Source: Nonomuraea jabiensis (GTDB lineage Bacteria > Actinomycetota > Actinomycetes > Streptosporangiales > Streptosporangiaceae). From it: a DNA stretch of 64,000 nt. The notes below the pieces were generated by a model. It was not told the DNA's origin. It did not search any database and worked only from the letters and a program-made list of their open reading frames with translations. A program made the position numbers and the translations under genes. The stretch covers positions 11,420,501 through 11,484,500 of the forward strand of contig NZ_JACHMB010000001.1 in NCBI RefSeq assembly GCF_014204795.1, given 5' to 3'. This document shows positions 51,606 to 58,995 of this stretch, in pieces. Within the stretch, counting starts at the first letter, position 1; each line of letters opens with the position of its first letter.

Positions 51606-52918
51606 GAGGCGATCTGGAAGCCGGACTTGCGCATGTCGGCGACGGTCGCGTCCTGCATGGCCTGGATCGCGTCGGAGAACGATGACTTGTTCTGCACTGC
51701 CTTGTCGAAGTTGTCCTTGAAGGCGTTGTACGTCACGCCGACGTTCGGGCCGAAGGTGAAGCCGCGGGCGACGGCGGAGACGGCGGCGGCCTGCTGCCAG
51801 AAGTCGGGCTGGTTGGCGAAGTAGTCGGGCGCCTGGCCGAGCGACGACTGGGCCTTGGTGGCGGCCGGGTAGATGGCGGCCTCCTTGACCAGCAGGTCCA
51901 GGGCGGCGGGGTCGGTGTTCATCCAGGTGGCGAACTGGGCGGCGGCGGCCTTGTTCGGCGTCTTGGCGGACACGGCCGTGGACGAGCCGCCCCAGAAGCC
52001 GCTGAAGCTCTCGCCCGCGTTCCACTGCGGCAGCGGCGCGGCGGCCCACTTGCCCTTGGCCTTGGGCGCGTTGCTCGACAGCACGCCCGGCGCCCAGACG
52101 GCCGACGGCCAGGTCAGCAGCTTGCCGTCGTTGAGGGCCTTGTTCCACTCGGGGGTGAAGTACGGCATGTCGTCGATGACGCCCTCCTTGACCAGGCCGC
52201 CCCAGTAGTCGGCGACCTTCTTGGTGGGCTCGTCGGCGATGTTCACCTTCCAGGACTCGCCGCTGATCGACCACCACTGGGCGCCGGCCTGCTGGGCCAG
52301 GCCCGTGAACGCTCCCGGATCCTTGCTGGAGAACGTGCCGAGGTACGCCTTCGGGTCCTTCTTGTGCACGGTGCGCGCGGCGTCGGCGTACTCCTGCCAG
52401 GTCTTGGGGACCGCGATGCCGTACTTGTCGAACAGGTCCTTGCGGTAGAAGAGCATCATCGGGCCGCTGTCCTGCGGGATCCCGTACACGCCCGCCGTGC
52501 CGAGCGTGACCAGGCCCCACAGGCCCTCGGCGAACTCGCCCTTGATCGAGGCGGTCTCGGCCTTGATGTCGGCGACCGCGTCGGCGGCGACGAACGAGGG
52601 AAGGTGCTGGTACTCGGCCTGCACCAGGTCCGGCGGGTTGCCGGCCTTGGCCGCGGTGAGGAACTTGGCCGCCGCGTCGTCACCGCCCGCCTGCTTGCTG
52701 ACCGTGACCTGGATGTCCGGGTGCGACTGGTTCCAGACGGCGACGATCTTGTCCATGTTGGGGGCCCAGGTCCAGTACGTCAGCTTGACCGGTCCCTTGG
52801 CGGCGGCCGTGGGGCTCTGCGCCGCCTCGGTGCCGGGGGCGGGTTCGCTGGACCCGCAGCTCGCGAGAGTGGCCGTGAGCATGAGGGCCAGGGCGGCTCC
52901 GAGGCGGTTGGCGCGCAT
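51602..52918 (-). CDS. Extracellular solute-binding lipoprotein for sugar
   Basis: The 438-residue family 1 binding protein has a lipoprotein signal (MRANRLGAALALMLTATLAS, lipobox LASC) and a two-lobed sugar-binding fold (KLTYWTWAPNMDKIVAVWNQ, GKLLTWPSAVWAPGVLSS). It captures oligosaccharide outside and hands it to the permeases. SD GGAGG stands before ATG 52918. It opens the minus-strand operon, divergent from the GH42 and GH53 genes across a duplicated operator. Galactan fragments are the expected ligand, from the GH53 neighbour. Confidence 0.93.
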   Translation of the reverse strand: MRANRLGAALALMLTATLASCGSSEPAPGTEAAQSPTAAAKGPVKLTYWTWAPNMDKIVAVWNQSHPDIQVTVSKQAGGDDAAAKFLTAAKAGNPPDLVQAEYQHLPSFVAADAVADIKAETASIKGEFAEGLWGLVTLGTAGVYGIPQDSGPMMLFYRKDLFDKYGIAVPKTWQEYADAARTVHKKDPKAYLGTFSSKDPGAFTGLAQQAGAQWWSISGESWKVNIADEPTKKVADYWGGLVKEGVIDDMPYFTPEWNKALNDGKLLTWPSAVWAPGVLSSNAPKAKGKWAAAPLPQWNAGESFSGFWGGSSTAVSAKTPNKAAAAQFATWMNTDPAALDLLVKEAAIYPAATKAQSSLGQAPDYFANQPDFWQQAAAVSAVARGFTFGPNVGVTYNAFKDNFDKAVQNKSSFSDAIQAMQDATVADMRKSGFQIAS

Positions 52919-52936
52919 GCGTACCTCCAGAAGGTT

Positions 52937-52952
52937 CTGTGAACGTGCACAG
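52937..52952. promoter_or_regulatory. LacI operator CTGTGAACGTGCACAG (copy 1)
   Basis: A 16-bp near-palindrome lies 19-34 bases before the solute-binding gene start. It is the exact reverse complement of the copy at 53061-53076. The two mirror each other at the two ends of the divergent promoter region, so one repressor could shut both operons. The GC-centred form fits the LacI at 48827. Confidence 0.8.
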
Positions 52953-53060
52953 AGTGAAACAGCCACGAAACGCGAGTCAAGGGGTCGTTATGCTCTCGTT
53001 AATCAGCCATTATCGGGATAAGTCAGGGCGGCTGTTCCCGGTGAGGCCGGGTGGGCGCTA

Positions 53061-53076
53061 CTGTGCACGTTCACAG
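53061..53076. promoter_or_regulatory. LacI operator CTGTGCACGTTCACAG (copy 2)
   Basis: This is the inverted copy of 52937-52952, lying 23 bases before the GH42 ATG. The centres are 124 bp apart, about 12 helical turns, which would allow looping. Confidence 0.8.
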
Positions 53077-53098
53077 AAGAGCTTCTCTAGGGGGATGG

Positions 53099-55078
53099 AT
53101 GTATCCGGAGCGTCCTGCCGGCATCGCCTTTGGCGGCGACTACAACCCGGAGCAGTGGCCGCGCGAGATCCTGGAGGAGGACGTGGCCCTGATGCGCGAG
53201 GCCGGGGTCAACCTGGTCAGCCTGGGCCTGTTCTCGTGGGCGCTGATGGAGCCCGCGGAGGGGCGCTACGAGTTCGGCTGGCTGGACGAGATCGTGGACC
53301 GGCTGCACGAGGCCGGGGTAGCCGTCGACCTGGCCACGCCGACCGCCGCCCCGCCTGCCTGGTTCATCCGGAAATATCCTGACGTGCTGCCGGTGACCAG
53401 GGAGGGGACGCGGATCGGGTTCGGCGGCAGGCAGAGCGCCTGCTCCAGCGCCCCGGCCTTCCGCGAGGCGACCGCGCGGCTGGTGCGCGCGCTGGGCGAG
53501 CACTACCGGGGGCATCCGGCCGTGGTCATGTGGCACGTGCACAACGAGTACGGGGCGCCGCTCGGCGAGTGCTACTGCGAGCACAGCGTGGCGGCCTGGC
53601 GCGTCTGGCTGAAGGCCACGTATCGCGATATTTCCGCATTGAACGAGGCCTGGGGCGCCACCTTCTGGGGCCAGACGTACACCGACTGGGCGGAGATCGA
53701 CGCCCCCCGGTTCAACCACACGGTGGTCAACCCGGCCCAGCGCCTCGACTACGCCCGCTTCAGCGACGGCCAGCACCGCGAGCACTACGCGCTCCAGCGC
53801 GACCTCCTGCGCGAGCTGACCCCCGGCATCCCCGTGACCACGAACTTCGCCGGCACCGTGAACTGCAAGTCCGCCGACCTGTGGCAGTGGGCCCGCGAGC
53901 TGGACGTGGTCGCCAACGACCACTACCTCCAGGCCGAGCGGCCGGACAACCACATCGACCTGGCCATGTCCGCCGACCTCGCCCGCTCGGTGGCGGGCGG
54001 CGCGCCGTGGATGCTCATGGAGCACTCGGCGGGGGCGGTCAACTGGCAGCCGCGCAACCTCGCCAAGCGCCCCGGCGAGATGCGCCGCAACAGCCTGGCG
54101 CACGTGGCGCGCGGCTCGGACAGCGTGCTGTTCTTCCAGTTCAGGGCGTCGCGGTTCGGGGCCGAGAAGTTCCACTCGGGGATGGTGCCGCACGCGGGGA
54201 CCGGCTCCGAGCAGTGGCGCGAGGTGGTCCGGCTGGGCGCCGACCTGCGCAAGCTCGCCGGGCTGCGGGGCAGCCGGGTGCGGGCCGAGGTGGCGGTGGT
54301 CTGGGACTGGGAGTCGTACTGGGCGCTGGAGCTGGACTGGCGGCCGTCGGTGGACCTGACGTTCAGGGAGCGGATGGACGCCTTCTACGAGGCGCTGTGG
54401 CGGGAGCACGTCACGGTGGACTTCGTCCACCCTTCCACCGATATTTCGGGATATCGGGTGGTGGTGGCGCCCAGCTCGTACCTGCTGACCGAGGCGTCCG
54501 CCAAGAACCTCCACCGGTACGTGGAGGCGGGCGGCAACCTGCTCGTCTCCTACTTCTCCGGCATCGTCGACGAGCACGACACCATCCACCCGGGCGCCCA
54601 CCCCGGCGCGCTGCGCGAGCTCCTGGGCCTGTCGGTCGAGGAGTTCCACCCGCTGCGCGAGCACGAGACGGTGACGCTGGCGGGCGGGGGCACGGCCCGG
54701 ATCTGGTCCGAGCGGGTCCACCCGGCGGGCGCGGTCGCCGTACGGGACTTCGCCACCGGACCCGACGCCGGACACCCCGCCCTCACCCGCCACGACCTGG
54801 GCGCGGGCACCGCCTGGTACCTCGCCACCGCCCCCGTCACCGGGCTGCGCGAGGTGCTGGCGCAGGTGCTCGACCACGCGGGCGTGTCCCGGCCGCGCGG
54901 CCTGCCCGACACCCTCGAACTCGTACGCCGGGGCGGCCACGTCTTCCTCATCAACCACGGCGACGAACCCGTGACGGTCGAGGGGGTGACCGGGACCAGC
55001 GTGTTCGACGGCGTACGGCACGAGGGATCGGTCACCGTCGCGCCCGGCGCGGTCACGGTCATCGCCCCCACCCCCTAG
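53099..55078 (+). CDS. GH42 beta-galactosidase (second)
   Basis: The 659-residue enzyme has the acid/base E150 in MWHVHNEYGAP, a Cys-containing metal loop (GECYCEH) and the nucleophile E308 in WMLMEHSAGAVNW. IAFGGDYNPEQWPREILEED is the family start. It would release galactose from imported galacto-oligosaccharides, in the cytosol. AGGGGG lies before ATG 53099. It is divergent from the ABC importer under a shared operator and followed by GH53 after 10 bases. It is the partner of the secreted galactanase. Confidence 0.95.
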   Translation: MYPERPAGIAFGGDYNPEQWPREILEEDVALMREAGVNLVSLGLFSWALMEPAEGRYEFGWLDEIVDRLHEAGVAVDLATPTAAPPAWFIRKYPDVLPVTREGTRIGFGGRQSACSSAPAFREATARLVRALGEHYRGHPAVVMWHVHNEYGAPLGECYCEHSVAAWRVWLKATYRDISALNEAWGATFWGQTYTDWAEIDAPRFNHTVVNPAQRLDYARFSDGQHREHYALQRDLLRELTPGIPVTTNFAGTVNCKSADLWQWARELDVVANDHYLQAERPDNHIDLAMSADLARSVAGGAPWMLMEHSAGAVNWQPRNLAKRPGEMRRNSLAHVARGSDSVLFFQFRASRFGAEKFHSGMVPHAGTGSEQWREVVRLGADLRKLAGLRGSRVRAEVAVVWDWESYWALELDWRPSVDLTFRERMDAFYEALWREHVTVDFVHPSTDISGYRVVVAPSSYLLTEASAKNLHRYVEAGGNLLVSYFSGIVDEHDTIHPGAHPGALRELLGLSVEEFHPLREHETVTLAGGGTARIWSERVHPAGAVAVRDFATGPDAGHPALTRHDLGAGTAWYLATAPVTGLREVLAQVLDHAGVSRPRGLPDTLELVRRGGHVFLINHGDEPVTVEGVTGTSVFDGVRHEGSVTVAPGAVTVIAPTP

Positions 55079-55088
55079 GGAGACCTCC

Positions 55089-56186
55089 ATGAAACGCGTC
55101 CTGACCACGCTCCTGTTAGTGCTCGCGTCCCTGACCGTCACGCACCCCGCCCAGGCGGGCGTGCTGCGGATCAGGGGCGCGGACGTCTCCAGCCTCGCCA
55201 AGTCGGAGGCGTACGGCGGCCTCTACCGCGACGCCCGCGGCCGCGCGGGCGACGCGCTGCGCATCCTGTCGGACGCCGGGCTCAACTACATCCGGCTGAA
55301 AGTCTGGGTGAACCCGGCCGACGGCTACAACACCAAGGCGCGGATCCTCCCGATCGCCAAGCGGGCCAAGGCTCGGGGCATGAAGCTGCTGGTGGACTTC
55401 CACTACTCCGACACGTGGGCGGACCCGGGCAAGCAGTTCAAGCCCGCCGCGTGGGAGTCGCTCCCGCTCGACCGGCTCGCGCAGGCCGTGTACGACCACA
55501 CGTACGACGTGCTCGCCGCCCTGCGCCGCCAGGGCACCACGGCGGACATGGTGCAGGTGGGCAACGAGATCAACGGCGGCCTGCTCTGGCCGGACGGCTC
55601 CAACTCCGACTGGCCGAGCACCGCCCGCCTGCTGAACGCCGGGTACGACGCGGTCAAGCGGGTCTCGCGCGCGACCGAGGTCGTGCTGCACCTGGCGAAC
55701 GGGGGCGACAACGGGCTGTACCGGTGGTGGTTCGACAACGCCGCCGCGCACGGCATCCGGTACGACGTGATCGGGCTGTCGTACTACCCGTACTGGCACG
55801 GAACCCTGGAGACGTTCCAGGCCAACCTCAACGACGTGGCCACCCGGTACGGGCGGCCGGTGGTCGTGGTGGAGACGGCGTACCCGTTCACGACGGAGGA
55901 CGACGACGGCTGGCCGAACATCATCGTCTCGGCGGAGCCGTACCCCGGCTATCCGGCGACCCCGCAGGGGCAGGCCGCGATGCTGGCCAAGGTCGCCGAC
56001 ATCGTCCGGCAGGTCCCGGACGGGCTGGGTCTCGGCCTGTTCGCCTGGGAGGCGACCTGGACCGGCGTCAAGGGCAACGGCTGGGACCCGGCGGACCCGG
56101 CGTCGGGCAACGGCTGGGAGAACCAGGCCTTGTTCGACTACGCCGACCGCGCCCTGCCCGCCCTGCGCGCCCTCGGCCACTCCTGA
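55089..56186 (+). CDS. Secreted GH53 endo-beta-1,4-galactanase
   Basis: The 365-residue enzyme has a signal peptide (MKRVLTTLLLVLASLTVT, cut after AQA) and the GH53 barrel: IRGADVSSLAKSEAYGG, DFHYSDTWADPGKQ, acid/base E160 in QVGNEINGG, nucleophile E262 in VVVETAYPF, and LGLFAWEATWTG. It cuts beta-1,4-galactan side chains of pectin outside the cell, supplying the ABC importer. It follows the GH42 gene by 10 bases with GGAG before the ATG. It fixes the substrate of the whole locus. Confidence 0.94.
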   Translation: MKRVLTTLLLVLASLTVTHPAQAGVLRIRGADVSSLAKSEAYGGLYRDARGRAGDALRILSDAGLNYIRLKVWVNPADGYNTKARILPIAKRAKARGMKLLVDFHYSDTWADPGKQFKPAAWESLPLDRLAQAVYDHTYDVLAALRRQGTTADMVQVGNEINGGLLWPDGSNSDWPSTARLLNAGYDAVKRVSRATEVVLHLANGGDNGLYRWWFDNAAAHGIRYDVIGLSYYPYWHGTLETFQANLNDVATRYGRPVVVVETAYPFTTEDDDGWPNIIVSAEPYPGYPATPQGQAAMLAKVADIVRQVPDGLGLGLFAWEATWTGVKGNGWDPADPASGNGWENQALFDYADRALPALRALGHS

Positions 56187-56231
56187 CCTCCCGCCCGCGC
56201 CCGTCCCCCCTCCCCCTCCCCCGGAGCCACC

Positions 56232-56281
56232 GAACCACCGGACCCTGAACCACCGGCCCCCAGACCCGAACCACCGGACCC
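56232..56281. repeat. Three GAACCACCGGACCC direct repeats
   Basis: Copies at 56232-56245, 56247-56260 (one change) and 56268-56281 lie after the GH53 stop. The 227-base gap to the methyltransferase gene also holds a C-rich tract (about 56205-56222) and the methyltransferase promoter. No gene is seen. Confidence 0.75.
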
Positions 56282-56413
56282 CGGACCGCCAGACTGGCCC
56301 TGACACGGAATCCTGACCGGCATTTACCGAAATTGCGGAAATCCGGCTTTCCGCGACACTATGATCGCGTTACGCCACCTCCGCACCACGGTGCGTACCC
56401 GAAGGAGCCGCCC

Positions 56414-57247
56414 ATGGCCGACCCCTGGCCGGAGCGCGCGCCGCGCGGAATCGACACCTCCAGGCCCAACGTCTCGCGTGTCTACGACTTCATGCTCGGC
56501 GGCAAGGACAACTACGAGGCCGACCGGCAGATGGCGCTGCGGGCGCTGGAGCTCGCCCCGGACGCGCCCGAGGCGGCGCGGGCGAACCGGGAGTTCCTGG
56601 GGCGGGTGGTCAGGTTCCTGGCGGCGCGGGCGGGCCTGCGCCAGTTCCTGGACCTCGGCTCCGGGCTGCCCACGCGGGACAACGTCCACGAGATCGCCCA
56701 GTCGGCCGCCCCCGGCAGCCGGGTCGTCTACGTGGACCACGACCCGATCGTGCTCGTCCACGGCCGCGCGCTGCTGGCCGTGAACGAGGCGACCACGGTC
56801 GTCGAGGCCGACGTCAGGGACCCGGACGCGGTCCTCGACGACCCGGAGACCAGGCGCCTCATCGACTTCGGCGAGCCGGTCGGGCTGCTGATGTTCGGCG
56901 TCCTGCACCACCTGGCCGACCACGAGGACCCGGCCGGGATCGCCGCCCGCCTGATGGCCCGCCTCCCGGCCGGCAGCCACCTGGCCGTCTCCCACTTCTA
57001 CGACCCGGGCCCGGCGCACCCCGAGGCGTCCGCGCAGGGGTACGCCGCCGAGAAGCTGTTCAACGAGACCCTGGGCACCGGCCGGTGGCGCACCCGCGAG
57101 GAGATCCTGGCCTGCTTCGACGGCCTGGAGCTGCTGGAGCCCGGGCTCGTGCCGCTACCGGAATGGCGGCCGGACCCCGGCGACCTCGCCCGGCCCGGCC
57201 TGTCCGGTCAGACCCTGGCAGGCGCCGTCGCGCGCAAGCCCCAGTGA
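56414..57247 (+). CDS. SAM-dependent methyltransferase, PF04672 (DUF574) family (second copy)
   Basis: The 277-residue protein matches the copy at 45688 along its length: RGIDTSRPNVSRVYDFMLGG, FLDLGSGLPTRDNVHEIAQ, VVYVDHDPIVLVHGRALL and GRWRTREEILACFDGLELLE. SD GAAGGAG precedes ATG 56414. The two are in opposite orientation and enclose the galactan system and two other genes. The substrate is unknown. Confidence 0.93.
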   Translation: MADPWPERAPRGIDTSRPNVSRVYDFMLGGKDNYEADRQMALRALELAPDAPEAARANREFLGRVVRFLAARAGLRQFLDLGSGLPTRDNVHEIAQSAAPGSRVVYVDHDPIVLVHGRALLAVNEATTVVEADVRDPDAVLDDPETRRLIDFGEPVGLLMFGVLHHLADHEDPAGIAARLMARLPAGSHLAVSHFYDPGPAHPEASAQGYAAEKLFNETLGTGRWRTREEILACFDGLELLEPGLVPLPEWRPDPGDLARPGLSGQTLAGAVARKPQ

Positions 57248-57251
57248 GGGG

Positions 57252-57626
57252 TCAGAGCGCGCCCGCGTACACCCAGCGGCCCTCGAACCGGACGAACCTG
57301 CTGTTCTCCTCCAGCTCCCCCGGAGTGCCGCGTTCGACGTAATGGGCGCGGAAGCGCACCGTGCCCTCGGTGTGGACGACGCTGCCGCCGGTCGTCTCCA
57401 GCACCTCCAGCCGTACCCAGCGCGTCTTCCTGTCCAGGTCGAGCCGGGCGGGACGGGCGGACGGATGCCAGGTGCGCAGCAGGTAGGCGGCGTCGCCCAT
57501 GCCGAACGCGCTGTATCGGGACCGCATGAGCTGCTCGGCGGTGGCGGCCGCCGCCTCGCCCCGGTGGAGCCTGCCGCAGCAGTCCTGGTAGGAGGCGGGC
57601 AGGCCGCACGGACATGTACGAGGCAT
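57252..57626 (-). CDS. YchJ/UPF0225-type SEC-C motif protein
   Basis: This 124-residue protein starts with a zinc-binding SEC-C motif (PRTCPCGLPASYQDCCGRLH) and then a NTF2-like region (MRSRYSAFGMGDAAYLLRTW, GTVRFRAHY). YchJ proteins are common and of unknown function. ATG 57626 is chosen because it starts just before the cysteine motif. It is convergent with the methyltransferase gene, four bases apart. Confidence 0.88.
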   Translation of the reverse strand: MPRTCPCGLPASYQDCCGRLHRGEAAAATAEQLMRSRYSAFGMGDAAYLLRTWHPSARPARLDLDRKTRWVRLEVLETTGGSVVHTEGTVRFRAHYVERGTPGELEENSRFVRFEGRWVYAGAL

Positions 57627-57662
57627 GACCCCTATTGTGCCGCGCGCAGCCGCCACGCCTGC

Positions 57663-58094
57663 TCAGCCGGTGAGATATGACCGGAGGACGGAGATGTCAG
57701 AAGAGGTCCAGCCTCTCGTGTCACATTCCCTGACCACCGCGGAACCGGCCGCCAGAACCGACCCCCGCAGCACCTCAAGGGAGATCGCGCCCTCCCACTC
57801 GGCCACAGCCGGACGGCTCCTGCGCAGGCTGGCGTGGCATTCGCCGCCCCGCAGACGGAGGCCGGCCTCCCAAGGTCCGTCCATGAAAGCGAGCTCGGCC
57901 GTCGACTCCCCCGGCTTGCCGGTGGTCAGGGCCGACAGCCACCATCCCAGGATGACGACGGGGAAGTCCGTCCAGCCGACCTCGGGAAACCCTTCCCCGT
58001 CGCCTTCCAGCCAGATGGGACCCACGATGGATCCCGACCGGAGCCGTTCCATGGCCGAGGGCTTCACGACGGCCCTCAGTTCTCGGATCATCAT
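57663..58094 (-). CDS. Hypothetical protein coupled to the Sir2 gene
   Basis: This 143-residue protein (MMIRELRAVVKPSAMERLRS; later PEVGWTDFPVVILGWWLSAL and ISLEVLRGSVLAAGSAVVRE) has no signal or membrane helix and looks like a compact soluble alpha/beta protein. Its start overlaps the Sir2 stop (ATGATGA), so it is translated with it. I do not recognise the family; the Trp-rich pattern resembles small immunity-like proteins, but that is not evidence of such a role. Confidence 0.7.
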   Translation of the reverse strand: MMIRELRAVVKPSAMERLRSGSIVGPIWLEGDGEGFPEVGWTDFPVVILGWWLSALTTGKPGESTAELAFMDGPWEAGLRLRGGECHASLRRSRPAVAEWEGAISLEVLRGSVLAAGSAVVRECDTRGWTSSDISVLRSYLTG

Positions 58095-58927
58095 TGTGCC
58101 GGGACCGGCAGCCGCGCCGTGAGCTCGGTCAGCGTGGGGCCGAGCGGGGCGTCCAGGGTGAGCGAGGCGTCGGCGTCGCCGCCGGTCTCCCCCTGGTTGA
58201 CGATGGCGATGGGGATGCCGAGCGAGGCGGCCTTGGTGACGAACCGCAGCCCCGACCTGACCGTCAACGACGACCCCAGCACCAGCAGCAGCCGCGCGCC
58301 CCCCACCAGGGCGAAGCACTCGTCCACGCGCGGTCGGGGGACGTTCTCGCCGAAGAACACCACGTCCGGCTTGAGCACCCCGCCGCACGCCGCGCAGCCG
58401 ACCACCTGGAACCCGGCGACCTGCGCGTCGGTGAGCACTGCGTCGCCGTCGGGGTTGATCCGGGCGGCGGCGGCCTCCCATTCCGGATTGGCCGCCCGCA
58501 GCCGCCGTTCCAGCTCGGCGCGGGGCGTGCGCTCGCGGCACGACAGGCACACCACCCGGTCGAGCCCGCCGTGCAGCTCGATCACCCGCCGCGCCCCGGC
58601 GGCCTGGTGCAGGCCGTCGACGTTCTGGGTGACGATGCCGGCGAGCAGCCCGCGCCGCTCCAGCTCGGCCACGGCCCGGTGGCCGGCGTTGGGCCGGGCC
58701 TGGCCGATCTGCCGCCAGCCGACGTGGCTGCGCGCCCAGTATCGCTGCCGCGCCTGCGCGCTGCCGACGAAGCGCTGGTACGTCATCGGCTCCGCGCGCC
58801 GGGCCCGGCCGGTCGGCCCCCGGTAGTCGGGGATGCCGGACTCGGTCGACAGGCCCGCTCCGCTGAGCACCGCCACGCCTCCGCCCGCGACCAGCTCGGC
58901 CAGTCGTGTCACTGTCACAACTCCCAT
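58091..58927 (-). CDS. Sir2-family NAD-dependent protein deacylase
   Basis: This 278-residue sirtuin has the NAD site VLSGAGLSTESGIPDYRG, the QNVDGLH motif, the catalytic His in VIELHGGLDRVVCLSC, and a zinc site of two CxxC pairs (CLSC and CAAC). LGSSLTVRSG and AIVNQGET complete the family. It removes acyl groups from lysines, likely on metabolic enzymes. ATG 58927 is the first start. It is followed by the overlapping unknown gene. Upstream is a strong terminator of the exporter operon. Confidence 0.93.
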   Translation of the reverse strand: MGVVTVTRLAELVAGGGVAVLSGAGLSTESGIPDYRGPTGRARRAEPMTYQRFVGSAQARQRYWARSHVGWRQIGQARPNAGHRAVAELERRGLLAGIVTQNVDGLHQAAGARRVIELHGGLDRVVCLSCRERTPRAELERRLRAANPEWEAAAARINPDGDAVLTDAQVAGFQVVGCAACGGVLKPDVVFFGENVPRPRVDECFALVGGARLLLVLGSSLTVRSGLRFVTKAASLGIPIAIVNQGETGGDADASLTLDAPLGPTLTELTARLPVPAQ

Positions 58928-58940
58928 GGTGCCCGATCTC

Positions 58941-58995
58941 CGCGACCGCCCGTCCCCCGACCCTGAACCAGGGGGACGGGCGTCTCCCGGTCGCG
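58941..58995 (-). terminator. Terminator hairpin after the ABC exporter operon
   Basis: Arms GCCCGTCCCCC (58948-58958) and GGGGGACGGGC (58971-58981) pair perfectly around a 12-base loop, and outer arms CGCGACC and GGTCGCG (58989-58995) extend the stem. It begins directly after the stop of the first ABC gene on the minus strand. Confidence 0.85.

Noticed and set aside
56200..56225. C-rich tract after GH53 as a terminator
   Set aside because: No complementary G-rich arm is near enough to form a stem.
58091..58927. Sir2 as part of a phage-defence system
   Set aside because: It has the standard zinc deacylase layout, and no STING, HerA, Argonaute or TIR-type partner is adjacent.
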